From Aphrophora alni (taxonomy: Eukaryota; Arthropoda; Insecta; Hemiptera; Aphrophoridae): a stretch of 64,000 nt of DNA. The translations under genes and the position numbers were made by a program. Below the pieces are notes generated by a model, which searched no databases, had not been told where the DNA came from, and worked only from the letters and a program-made list of their open reading frames with translations. The stretch lies in NCBI GenBank assembly GCA_963513935.1, contig OY740765.1, positions 77,907,054 to 77,971,053 on the forward strand. The letters are read 5' to 3'. Positions within the stretch are counted from its first letter, which is position 1; every line of letters begins with the position of its first letter. Positions 46,268 to 56,969 of this stretch are shown here, one piece after another.

Positions 46268-46800
46268 ATGGATTCATCACAAAAAACCAAAACAAATACT
46301 GTAGCATGCTCAGACATTGCTACTGATAATGAAGCAAAAACAAATTCAGTTGCTTCTGGGTCAAATGACAAGGTAGAGGAAAGCCCTATGAGTTATAACA
46401 ATACTGAAATCTCATCTGAAAAAGAGGACATGATGCTGAAAAGAGACGATTCCTCTCAAGACGCAATCACAACTGAAACAATCGGGAAATTAAAACAGAT
46501 GTAAGTGAAGATAAAATATACCAGAGCTGGAAAAAAAAAAACCGTTGGAAAGATTCAAAGAATAGAGCATTGAATAGAATCCTCAACTGGGAAGAGGTAA
46601 AAAGAAAGCTAACAAACCCTCTACGGAGATTAGAATAAAAGCTATCGGCTTGAAAAGAAGTCGCTCAGATGGTAATACCCCCACAGAAAATGAAAAGAAG
46701 AAAAAAACCTAAGACGGCAGAAACAAACAAGACCCTTACAAATAAATACAAAGAAACAATATCATATAAGATGGTTATTGTTAAAAAAAAAAAATCCAAA
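46268..46800 (+). pseudogene. Retroelement ORF1/gag-like remnant
   Basis: A frame MDSSQKTKTNTVACSD... of 78 codons (46268-46503), rich in Ser, Asp and Lys, is followed by frameshifted sequence reading IKAIGLKRSRSDGNTPTE, KKKKKPKT and ETISYKMVIVKK. The pattern of KRxRSDGxTP, a lysine run and then SYKMAIV resembles the linker before DUF4780, a domain found in arthropod retroelement proteins. The domain itself is not visible here. Moderate guess. Confidence 0.45.
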
Positions 46801-47559
46801 CCAAAAATTTAATATATAAAACTTGGAGCAAATTGAGGGTTCACTAGCTCTGGAGTTTGAAACTCTAGAGCATTGAGAATGTCCTCAATTCAGTAACACA
46901 TACCAAAAGGCTGAACCATTCAAAGAGAACATCATTCTTGCCAATCATTTAGAGGATTACTCATCTTTGCATCGATCATGCCATGATCACTCATTGATTT
47001 CCTAAAGGAACACAGGAATGCTTTGCAATGTCCATTCTGTCAAGTTATGCTAACTCTTATGCACATCCTGATGCTGACTATCTTGTTCTGAGAGGTGTGC
47101 ATTTTATCTTTTCAATTTGATTGAGGCGATGTTGAGGGTGGATGGTGATATCCTTTATTGAGTTATGTCCTTCTTCCATCGTCTGAATATTTTGATAAGA
47201 TATAAAATTATATTTGATTTGTTTGTTGGAGTACCCCTTTATAACCAGCCCTATTATATGTAATGTTTTGTGTTAATTTGATCAAAGTTAACATTGTTAT
47301 CAAGTTTTACTTTTGTTATTTTTATTTAAATTGTATACTATTGTTGTTTAGTTTTATTGTTAAGGCGATGCTGACTGCGCTGTGATAATTTTTCATCATT
47401 AATCCCCTCTCCAAACGGCTTTTTGGGATAAGATAGAGTTTAAACACAACTCTAAGGTCTCGAACAACAGAAGGACAAGCAACTAGTCACACCAAAATTT
47501 TGTTACAGATCACAGAAAATTTTATTAAGGAACAAAATTTCCACTAACAATACAAACTG

Positions 47560-48240
47560 CAACCTTTTTATGTAATCTCTGTGTATATATAAGTTCATAT
47601 TGAAACATGGCAGAAGTTTGTTAATCCCCTCATCATAGAAGTGTGCTGCCTGTTCATTTAACCAATCAACAATTGATATTTTTCAGTTTATTGTCATCAT
47701 TTGCCATTAATTTCCTTTCAAAAATTCTTTCAGTTGTGGAAAAAGATGAAAATCTGAAGGTACAAAATCAGGACTATGAGATTGATCAGGTTATTTCAGG
47801 GTTGATATAGTTTTCTCATCCAGTAACGAAAATATCAGTACGGAAATCTGTAGCTGAGCATTGTTATGAAGCAGGAAGTTGCCGTTTGTGAATAGGCCAC
47901 TCTGGAAGTTTTGGATTAGCCGTTTGAGCTTGTCGGTGTAGCGGAGTACACATCTGCATTAATTGTTAGTTTACGAGGGATGAATTCAACCCAAATATTG
48001 TCTTTCCTGTCTCAGTAAACTGTAGCAATGATGTTTTGAGTTGACAGAGTCTGCTTGAATTATTTTGGTTTTGTCAGAGATTTGGAATGATGCTAATTGT
48101 AATTGCTGTTTTGTCTCTGGTGTGTAATGAGAGATCCCGGTCACGTTGTGGTGCAAAAATTCATAATCATTTAGATCATAACATTCCAAAAACGATATGG
48201 AAGCACTCATACATTTTTCCTTGTGTTCCTCTGTATGCAC
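47560..48240 (-). pseudogene. Decayed mariner transposase (minus strand)
   Basis: From right to left: GISHYTPETKQQLQLASFQI near 48030-48150 (the block just after the first catalytic Asp). Then comes SKHHCYSLLRQERQYLG and a decayed HNNAQ block near 47870 (where HDNARPH is expected). Last is SPDFVPSDFHLFPQLKEFL near 47715-47785 (SPDLAPSDFHLF signature). The catalytic positions are mutated and several stops occur. Element ends were not found. Confidence 0.82.
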
Positions 48241-48499
48241 TTTTAGAACTCACTTAGCAGAAATCTTCTTGTACTGGAGCTTGGAGCTTAACTTTAGAAT
48301 TAATGTGACATTATATTACGGTATCTTTAAACCTTCTGTAAGTAACATGCATTGGGGAATGGTGTCTATACAGCTACTCACAAAACGTGACGGAAAGATC
48401 TGAAGACTGATTCAATTCAAGTCGAGTTTGATAGTAATTAATAGTTTCTCTTTTGTTGTACGTTGTCTATTCTGTACACATTCTTGTTGTGAACTTTTT

Positions 48500-48745
48500 T
48501 CTTTGTTGTTTAAAGCTGAAAAACCTCTCCACCATCATTGGCTTATACAGGGAAGTAAAGGTCATAAAATAAAAATGAAAACCCTTAGCCCTTGGAAATA
48601 TTCCAATAGTTTCAGTGTTAGAAGTGAACAACAGTTTGTTAATAGAGATCTGATAGCAAAAAGGTGTAGATCTTGCTAGAGTCCATCGGGATTGCCTCAC
48701 CCCATACTCATTATTAAGTGAGTCCCTGAGGGATACTGTTTTGGA
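48500..48745 (+). repeat. Repeat family with KERDLTQDYM core, copy 3
   Basis: Third and most diverged copy, reading WKYSNSFSVRSEQQFVNRDL and then CGGGATTGCC...CACTCATTA-type sequence that parallels the end of copy 2 (GATTGG...TACTCACTATAA). Family unknown. Confidence 0.65.
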
Positions 48746-49096
48746 AAGTAACTGTTATAATTCACACTGTACTTTCATGTTGTAGTGAACGGTACTATTT
48801 TACTATTTTCTTCCTTTTGTTTGATTTTTAAATTCAGCAATTCTTCTAGTGTAAATATTATAATTACAACTTTTGATATATTTTAACAATAACAATATTA
48901 TCGGTGACATTTTTTGAAAATACAAAAATTGTTATATTTTATGTGTGATAAAAGTTGAATGTGAAAGTTGCAATCAATTTTATATTCCTATTAGCTTTAG
49001 TTACAGTGATGTAACCCCACCATGATTTTATTGAATCACTGAAGGTAATGGAAGTTATATTTTATTTAATGGTAGAAGTCATTTCTTACTTTTTAG

Positions 49097-49204
49097 GAGG
49101 CAGTTTGACAATGTAAAGAGAGTATTCAAAACTGTGGAAGAAATGCAAGGATCTGTAGTACAAAACATAAGAAATCTCTTTTTACTCCCTGAAGAGTTAG
49201 CCAA
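49097..49204 (+). CDS. FIBP: FIBP exon 4
   Basis: Acceptor TTACTTTTTAG, donor GTAAGT at 49205. It encodes [19 protein letters not shown] and [17 protein letters not shown]. The split Arg codon at the exon 3/4 junction gives the conserved SCRRQFDN motif. Confidence 0.96.
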
Positions 49205-49635
49205 GTAAGTATTTTGTAATTAATTGTTATTTATTTCTTCTTTTATTCTAAACTAATCCATATTTAATTTCTAAATGATCTATTTATGTCATTTTCCAAT
49301 CAATTTTGAATAATTAATTTTCATATTTTACTAAAATTATAATGAAATTGGTAATAATTACTATTTTCAAAAACAATTTATTGATTATTTTTAACAATGT
49401 TCTACAATTTTATACAACTACATGTTTAAAATGATAATGTTTTATCTTACTATAAAGCTAATAGTCGTCACTGACTCATACAAAATGTGTGGGTACATTC
49501 AGGTGCGATGTTGACTTAAAATTTGCCATGCTTGTATCTCCTATTGCAAACCCACTCAGAAAAGTCCAATTTTATAATTAGGGGGGGGGGCATTAGACAG
49601 AAAAAGGGTAAAACCCTCAGAAGAAATACATGGAA

Positions 49636-49965
49636 CTGTTAGGAACAATTGTTAAGAATAGTTGTTAGAATATACAGAAGGTAGAATATTGTTGTGAAAT
49701 ATATCAAGAAGTTTTGCAATCACTGACTCTGAACAAAATACCTAGTTCATTAACCTGGCAAGGTATATAAACCCACTATGACCTGAAAAGGAGGTCAGTC
49801 ATAATTTCATAATTGAACTGTGACAGCCAGAGGCTCTGCTCGTCGATTGACCAAGAACATTGGTCTGAATTGTCAACAGGATTTATTAGAATCAGCTTTG
49901 GGAACATTACTGTCAAAACATGTTAGCTGATGCTTGCAGAAATAGTAATCAGAAAATACTAAACA
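49636..49965 (+). repeat. LTR-like repeat with promoter core, copy 2
   Basis: Second copy of the repeat at 11672-12040. TATATAA at 49764 and TCAGT at 49795 keep exactly the same 31-bp spacing as in copy 1, while the sequence around them has diverged. Confidence 0.6.
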
Positions 49966-50110
49966 TTCACCTGAGAAAGTTATAACTGATACCATTGTGG
50001 ATAGCTTAAATGATTCTTTGCAAATACTAGGTGAGACGCCAATAAAAAAGAAACGGCTGAGTGAAAAAAAAATATCCTAGAGCTAAAGTTGAAAAGGTGA
50101 CTTCTGCTAT
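49940..50110 (+). pseudogene. N-terminal fragment of the GGGCCATTCCGTG-type element protein
   Basis: Reads EKVITDTIVDSLNDSLQIL, GETPIKKKRLSEKK, then after a shift YPRAKVEKVTSAIK. This fits the N-terminal region of the family whose middle and C-terminal parts occur at 55876-56960 on the minus strand, where family members have a SPIKKRKLS-type motif. A short fragment, so moderate confidence. Confidence 0.5.
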
Positions 50111-50164
50111 TAAAGTAATTTTGAGTATTTGTTGCAAACCTAACCATTAAATACCAAAGTTCCC

Positions 50165-50240
50165 TAAAACTCGACAACCCCCAAACTCGACAACCTTAAA
50201 GTCCACATTGTGTCGAGTTTGAGGGGTTCTACTGTACTAA
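50165..50240. mobile_element. Solo pogo/Tigger-like end
   Basis: Ends GTCGAGTTTGAGGGGTTCTACTGTA. The preceding AACTCGACAACCCCC repeats the same motif inverted. Another copy of this tip is at 61672-61712. No transposase between or near them was recognised. Confidence 0.7.
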
Positions 50241-50295
50241 GGTATTATAGCTATACATCATGAAAGATAGCGACATTGTCATTGAAACATGTTAA

Positions 50296-51485
50296 CCTTT
50301 TCGCTGCGTATTAAAATCCATGCATGACTTTATAAATTGCAATTATGAATGAATTTTTTTTTCATTAAGGCTTTTTTTATTTAATTATTTCTTTATTAGT
50401 GTATGTTGCACTAATATATACTTTTATTTTTAAATACATGTATTTTTACATATGTAAAACATGATTTAAGCCCTAAAAACATAGAAAAATGTTCTTTTTT
50501 AAAAATAAGTTTACATGCCTTGAAAATAAAAAACTCATTAAATAGCTCTTGCTTTAAAGAAAAATGGAAATACTATAAGTCTATAACACTTTAATTTTAA
50601 AACATGCATACCATATTTATAATAATTGTGTAATAACTTACTCATTTTGTAAGAAGCGATGGTAGCACTATTTTTACTGATGTCAGAAACAACTGTGGTA
50701 ATTCACATTTCACTGTCACAGTTTTACACTTTCACTTTTTGAGTACTAAAAAACTAATCCTATCACCTAATAATGTTTTCTTATGTATAATAAATATAAA
50801 TAATATTGTTATTCAAAATAAACAAAAAAAGTATCCATTATACAAAAACAAACAAAAGTAGAAAAAAAACAATAACAAAATTCTAGCCTAGCTAACACTC
50901 CTAAATTACACTTCTTACTTTTAGAAAAATGTTCATAAATTTTGCTTCTACTATAGAATATCGTAATAATAAATTTGTTAATTCGAATACTTAAAAATGT
51001 TTATAGAATAAACCTCCTCTGTTGTTATTTAAATACGATTTTTTTATGAAAAGAGGTTAGGATTAATCACCAATACAGTACATACCTTATAATAATATAG
51101 TCCTCTTAAGCCAACACTAAATCACTTCAGAACTTTGATTAAATTAAAAAAATTATACACTGCAACAATTACTAGTATCATAATTAAATATAATTACAAA
51201 CATAAACACAAAACTAATTGAAAAACATCGAAAACACAGTAAATTATTCACTAAACTCCCGCATGGAACGTCAACAAAAACATGTGACACTACGAAGTTT
51301 CAAAGGCTTCCAACTGGAAGCAGCACATACTTGAGGCGAAATAACATTGTCTCTGTTCAGTTGGGACTATAATCGACTTACGCAGCCAAATGAGAAGTTT
51401 TTCTGAAGTCGTGGACTAAAGTCGATTTACGCAGTGAACGGTAAAAATGTCAAATCGACTATAGTCGATTTACGCAGCGTAAAGG
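50296..51485. mobile_element. Non-autonomous piggyBac-type element
   Basis: Bounded by TTAA at 50292-50295 and 51486-51489, with tips CCTTTTCGCTGCGTA and TACGCAGCGTAAAGG-like inverted repeats. Near the right end the motif TCGAYTTACGCAG occurs three times, likely subterminal binding repeats. It has 1190 bp and no transposase. Confidence 0.88.
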
Positions 51486-52219
51486 TTAATTTAATTAACA
51501 TATTATTTGTGTTAGTTTTATTTTTTACCATAATCATGTACATACTTATTCAAAGCTATAACACTTGCATTTAATGTTATATTACTCAAAAAATGTACAT
51601 ACTAGGAATTGTCAATACCCTAATAGCATTTTTACAAGTCCTTATATTACTTTAAGCTGCCAATGAAGGTTCTTTGGCCTACCTAGTGAAAGTGCAATAG
51701 ATTTTGTTGACAAATTTGAAATGATTGTCAGTTGTAACAAATGATTTGAAAAATGAAAGTATTTTCTTTCCAAAACATTTAGGGCAAAAAATAGTTACAG
51801 GTTCAACCTTTACAAAGACAAGCACAATGTAAAATATGACATACAGTAAAATGAAGGAACAATTCCTAGTAGACATTCCACCATTAACACTTTGTAGCCT
51901 AAGACCGAGTCTACTTTGAAGCATGGTATCACAAGAGAGTGACTCAAACCCAGAAATAGCTCAGGCATATCCATATTAATATTTCTTTTACCAGCTGATT
52001 TTTTTGTGCAGAAAGTAAGCATCAAAAACTAAACCGTTGTTTTTTGCAAGGTTAGGCCTACTACATATGCTGTGTTTAGACTAAATGTATGTCTGTGTTT
52101 GTATTCATATTTTTGAGATTTTTTACTGATTTTTGTGTTTTGGTGTTGTAATTACTGTATTATAACTGATGTTATATAAGTACAGGCTACCTTTTGTAAG
52201 TATGTTTGGTTTTGTCTGA

Positions 52220-52685
52220 AATGGGTGCTACTAACAATCCTAAAACTTTACAACTGATTCATGAAGAAATGCTGTTTTACAGTGATTCTGATTTAGATTT
52301 AGAAAATAGTTTAACTACAGAAGAAGATATGCCTTAATAAATTTGAGTTATCTTAGATAAATTTATGTTGTTTGGAAAGGTTATAGAGAAAACAGTAGAG
52401 CGGAGTTCTTACTCAGGAAACTACTAAACCATTTGTAAAATCCATCACTCACAGGGTGTCATATCATGAACAAATTCCTTAACATAAAAAAAGCACATCC
52501 AAAAAGAATATGTAATGTCTGCAGTGAAAAGACAAAAGCAATGACTGGGAAAGCTGGAAGGAAACAAACAACTTGGTGGTATCTTTACTGTTCAGTACCA
52601 CTGTGTTTACCTGATTGTTTAAATTTTACCATACTACAGCTAACTATTTACGACTGTGAATTTAAAACGACGACAACGACGACAT
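52220..52685 (+). pseudogene. piggyBac transposase, internally deleted
   Basis: The N-terminal piece MGATNNPKTLQLIHEEML with the acidic YSDSDLDLENSL (52221-52336) is followed after about 100 bp by the C-terminal zinc-binding tail: NIKKAHPKRICNVCSEKT, GKAGRKQTTWWYLYC, VPLCLPDC (52480-52625). The whole catalytic core is missing. The tail keeps its Cys pattern. Confidence 0.82.
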
Positions 52686-52699
52686 GATTATTTATTACG

Positions 52700-54284
52700 A
52701 CGGGAATTTGGTTTTTTAGAAAGATTTTTATTTATTCGTCTACATCAATATTATCCCCTTCAAAGTAGTCTCCATTAGATATTATACACTTATGCCAGCT
52801 CTTCTTCCAATCCCCAAAACACTTCTGAAACGTGATCTTTGGGATAGCGTTTAACTCTCTCAGCGATGCGCTTTTAATCTCATCTATGCTTGCTAAACGA
52901 CGGTCCTACAAGGTTCTCTTTACTTTTGGGAACAGAAAAAAGTCACACGGGGCCATATCTGGCGAATATGGAGGCTGGGGCATCATTAGTGTTATTTTTT
53001 GCCAAAAATTCATGAACAAGCAATGAAGTGTAAGCAGGTGCATTATCGTGATGCAAAAGCTATGAATTGTTTCGCCACAATTCCGGGGTTTTTGAATTGC
53101 TTCACGCAAATGGCATTGAACTTGTAGGTAGTACTCCTTATTGATCGTTTGACCTTGTGGCAAGAACTAACTCTCTAAGCGATGCGCTTTTAATCTCATC
53201 TATGCTTGCAAAACGACGGCCCTTCAGAGTTCTCTTTACTTTTGGGAACAGAAAAAAGCCACACGGGGCAAATATGAAGGCTGGGGCATCATTGGTTTAT
53301 TTTTCGCCAAAACTTCATGAACAAGCAATGAAGTGTGAGCAGGTGCATTATCGTGATGCAAAAACTATGAATTGTTACGCCACAATTACGAGCTTCACGC
53401 AAATGGCGTTGAACTTGTAGGTAGTACTCCTTATTGATCGTTTGACCTTGTGGCAAGAACTCATGGTGAACTATGCCGTTAAAATCGAAGAACACAGTGA
53501 GCATAACAGTGAGCTCATTTGACCGCACTTGTCGAGCTTTTTTAAGTCTTGGCAATCCAGAATGCCTCCACTGGGACGATTGAGCCTTAGTTTCAAAGCC
53601 AAACCCGTTAACCCATGTTTCATCCCCTGTTATAACACGTTTCAGTAGTTCTGCATCGTTGTTGACTTCATTTATCGACTCCTGAGCAACTTCCATTTGC
53701 CGCTGTATCTGTTCAAAATTCAACAACTTTGGGACAAATTTTGCAGTCACCTTTCATACCCAAAACATCCGATAAAATTTCATGGCATGAGCTAATTGAT
53801 AAGCTAACATCATCAGCGACTTCTCTGATTGTGATTCGGCGATCGTTCATAATCATTTCTTTCACTTTTTCCACATTTTCGTTGGTTTTTGATATGCTGT
53901 TGCGTCTAGGCCGCTTGTCTTCTTCAACGTCTTTTCGGCCTTCTTGGAAATGCTTATACTACTCATAAACCCTTGTTTTATTCATGGCAAAGTCACCAAA
54001 AGCAATATTTAACATTTCTAAAACATTGCTGCACTTGATTCCATTTTTATAGCAAAATTTAATGCAAATTCTCTGATCCATTTTTTAAAAAATAAATAAT
54101 CGCCGATCGTACCAAAACACATTTAACCTATTTGACAGCTGATAACAGACTAAACATCCCAAATGATTAACAATGTACATATACTTTTCAGACATTTTTA
54201 CCAACACAACAATGATAAAGTGTGAATTGGACAAATACAACCCAAGAAATTACAAAATTCCCATTATTTTTTGAACAAACCTTG
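52700..54284 (-). mobile_element. Decayed mariner with internal tandem duplication
   Basis: The right end is CAAGGTTTGTTCAAAAAATA read on the minus strand, next to TA at 54285-54286. The left end is damaged, near 52700. The transposase starts MDQRICIKFCYKNGIKC near 54080, and the HTH part is followed by the catalytic part at 53750-53289. A roughly 310-bp piece of the catalytic part (52850-53160) is repeated in tandem at 53165-53460. Confidence 0.88.
52850..54080 (-). pseudogene. mariner transposase pseudogene
   Basis: In order from 54080: the N-terminal HTH, then NENVEKVKEMIMNDRRITI near 53860, FVPKLLNFEQIQRQM, RVITGDETWVNGFGFETK (first catalytic Asp present), ARQVRSNELTVMLTVFF, HHEFLPQGQTINKEYYLQV. 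The HHDNAPAH block is present but out of frame. After the tandem copy come QPPYSPDMAPCDFFLFPK and the truncated end. Two frameshifts near 53370 and 53730, together with the duplication, inactivate it. Confidence 0.9.
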
Positions 54285-54289
54285 TATAG

Positions 54290-54893
54290 TGTCACAATTT
54301 TATTTTATTCATTTTCAAGACTTCATGGTATGAAAATGTTCAGTGTTTTATTATCTTTTAAAATAAATAATTTTTTAATGCCTAACTTAAAAAAAAGTGT
54401 GGATTTAATTAATTAAATGAAGTAATGTACTCATGCATTCAAGGCTGCCCACATGTGGTTTGAAAGAAAACAAATCGAATGTAGATGCATATAAATTCTA
54501 GCAATAGTAAGCGCGTCTTTTAAAACATTAAAAAAATATTACAAAAACCAAAAAACATTACATTAAATTCATTATTACATTAAATTATGAAACTTCTTGC
54601 AACACTTTATATAACATCAACTATAACTATTAAGGGTGTGCAAGCCAAAATAAAAAATAATTAAGGATTATTAAACTGGAAATCAAATGTCTTATCTATA
54701 TTTTGCTATTTTTAATTAGTTTTCTTCTGTTTTTGTGTTATCGGCAAAATATGATGTAAGTCTTTCATCATCAATTTCATTACCAATTTTAACCCATTTT
54801 CTGATGTAGCTCAGGATATATAAAATCACCTAATTCTATTTAATTATTTTGTAAATAATAAATAACTCACATAGACTGGCAATAACACTAACG
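54290..54893. other. FIBP intron 4, nothing recognised
   Basis: Plain AT-rich sequence between two transposons. Confidence 0.5.
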
Positions 54894-56965
54894 GGCCATT
54901 CCGTGTCAAATCAACCAATGAAAATAGGGTTTTCAACCCTACTCTCTCATATTTTAATGAAATTTGGTATGCTAGTAGTCCCTGCAAATACTAGCATGGG
55001 ACAAACTTTTATTTATTTTTATCACTCCCTGTTTTTGAGTTATTGGTTTCCAAAAATAGCCAAAAATCGCATTTTTTAGCTCGCATCACAATTTTGAATT
55101 CTTGATAGAATGAGTTCTATTAAAGCTCAAACAGTGAGAGATGGCTCATTTTTTTTTTGGAAATTTTCTGGGCTTTAATGTGATATATAACACAACTAAA
55201 TTTTAACAACTTTTCATTTTCAAAAAATATTTTGAAAAATGTTATGTACCTGTTTTTGAAAAACTGTAGTTTTAAAAATCTGAAAAAAATATATGTTGAA
55301 GGTACATCTAATAACTACCTATTCTGTGAATTTCATGATGGGATGACAATGGGATCACATCAAAATTGGCACTGATTTCAAATAATAACTTTTTCAAAAA
55401 TTGATTATATAGTGTGATAAGATTATAAAAAAAAAAATAGGCATTTAGAAAACTATGAATATAATTTAGATAGAAAGGTTTATATTACATGTTACATTTT
55501 AAGTACAAGTCAGATATACAGTAATAAATTTCATCAAGATAGCCTATATAATAAAACATACCTAGATGGCAAAATAAACATACCGAGATGGAGCACTTTT
55601 ACATAGACAGTTTGTAAATGTTCATTTCAACCAGTACCCAGTTGACACTTCATAAAACATAATTAAGTTCATGGTTGCAGTGAGGAAATTTCTTTCACTC
55701 TTTCTGGAGAATTCTGGAACACAAGAGCATTTCACTAGATGGAAGTGTGTACATTCTCCCAGTGGCAGTTTTGGGTTTAGTGTTGTTAGTAGTACATTAG
55801 TACTTTTAACATTCAAAGTATCAAGATGACGAGGGAAAGAAAAAGAAGCCGCAGGTCCATGTGGATGCAAAAAACTTATCTTGATTTCAAACTCTCAGTG
55901 ATTACTGCAAAGCTTACATGCTTTAGGTCCTCATCAGCTTTGTAATAGGCAACAAAAGGATGGACAGTGTTAGTCCAATGATACCCTTGAACCTCGTCTT
56001 GGATTACAAAAGTATAATTCTCAGAAAAATCGCAAACTACTAAAAACTCTCCTAAAAGTTCATTCTTTTTTTTATTCTGGAACTCAGATTGTTGTGTTGC
56101 AACAAAATAATGTCTTTTCAACTTGGTCAGTTTTTCAGATAAAGAATCTATATATTCATCTGCCGGTTGTACAATCGTCTCTAAAGAGGTTCGATCAACT
56201 GTAACCCACTTTTTATAAGTGACTTGGTCGATGTTATTAGAATCAAACAATTCTTCAAAACACTTTCTTAAAGGCCCAGGACAAAATGCACATTCATCGA
56301 AGAAACAGCTAGGCAAAGGAGAGTTGCATATTACCTGAGCAATACATACAGTGCTTATATGTTACTTCTTTTCCAGTAAGTTTTGTTATCCTACTACCAT
56401 GGAGCATGAGCTTAAAGTTTTGATGTGTCGTGCAAACTCAAACACCATGTGTTCCACTGCCACCAGCCAGCAAACAGTTTTTAGGTCGCAATTCTGCGAA
56501 TTTTGAAAATCCTATTTTAACATCAGTAGGCCTATACTGATCTTTAAATGTACCATACATTTCTTTCAAGTTGCAGAGTATCAACCTTTTCTGTACCTGT
56601 GTTTTTTGGCTATCAATCTTTATTGCTACAAAGTCTCTTTTCCCAGGCATTAGCCTACTGATGTCGTCAGAACAATTAAAATTTTGGACTAAGTCCAAAG
56701 TATCTTTTTCAAGATTTTTTTCCTGGCTTTGGGTTGGGTAAAGACAAAATTCCTTTGTCTTTCACCGGCTCTTTAACTTTTCTTACCATGTAGTTTGAAC
56801 ATGAAAACTCTTCTACAATTTTTTGAACTGGCCAGCTTTTAGGTAATACAGTTAAAACTGTCATTTTCACTTCTAGAAGTGCAGTTTTAAAATTTTTCCT
56901 TCAGTTGAAGAATCATCTCCGAGTCTGGTGTGTCAATTTCTTCTTCTGATGATGATACATTCAGT
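54894..56965 (-). mobile_element. Decayed element starting GGGCCATTCCGTG
   Basis: GGGCCATTCCGTGTCAAATC at 54894 looks like an element terminus, and a decayed protein of a widespread arthropod transposon family lies on the minus strand next to it (55876-56960). The right part is cut off by piggyBac-type insertions at the TTAA 56966-56969. The other terminus was not found. I do not remember the superfamily name with certainty. Confidence 0.6.
55876..56960 (-). pseudogene. Transposon-encoded protein of unclear superfamily, broken
   Basis: From right to left: KMTVLTVLPKSWPVQKIVEE, CSNYMVRKVKEPVKDKGI, NPKPGKK, then DISRLMPGKRDFVAIKI, QKRLILCNLKEMYGTF, VKIGFSKFAELRPKNCLLAG and GSGTHGV. These are followed by CAFCPGP, YKKWVTVDRTSLETI, and GEFLVVCDFSENYTFVIQDE and VQGYHW. 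The block FLVVxDFxENYxFVxQD is typical of this arthropod transposon protein and may hold a catalytic Asp of an RNase H-like fold. The last third of the protein is missing. Several shifts near 56330-56700. Confidence 0.75.
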
Positions 56966-56969
56966 TTAA

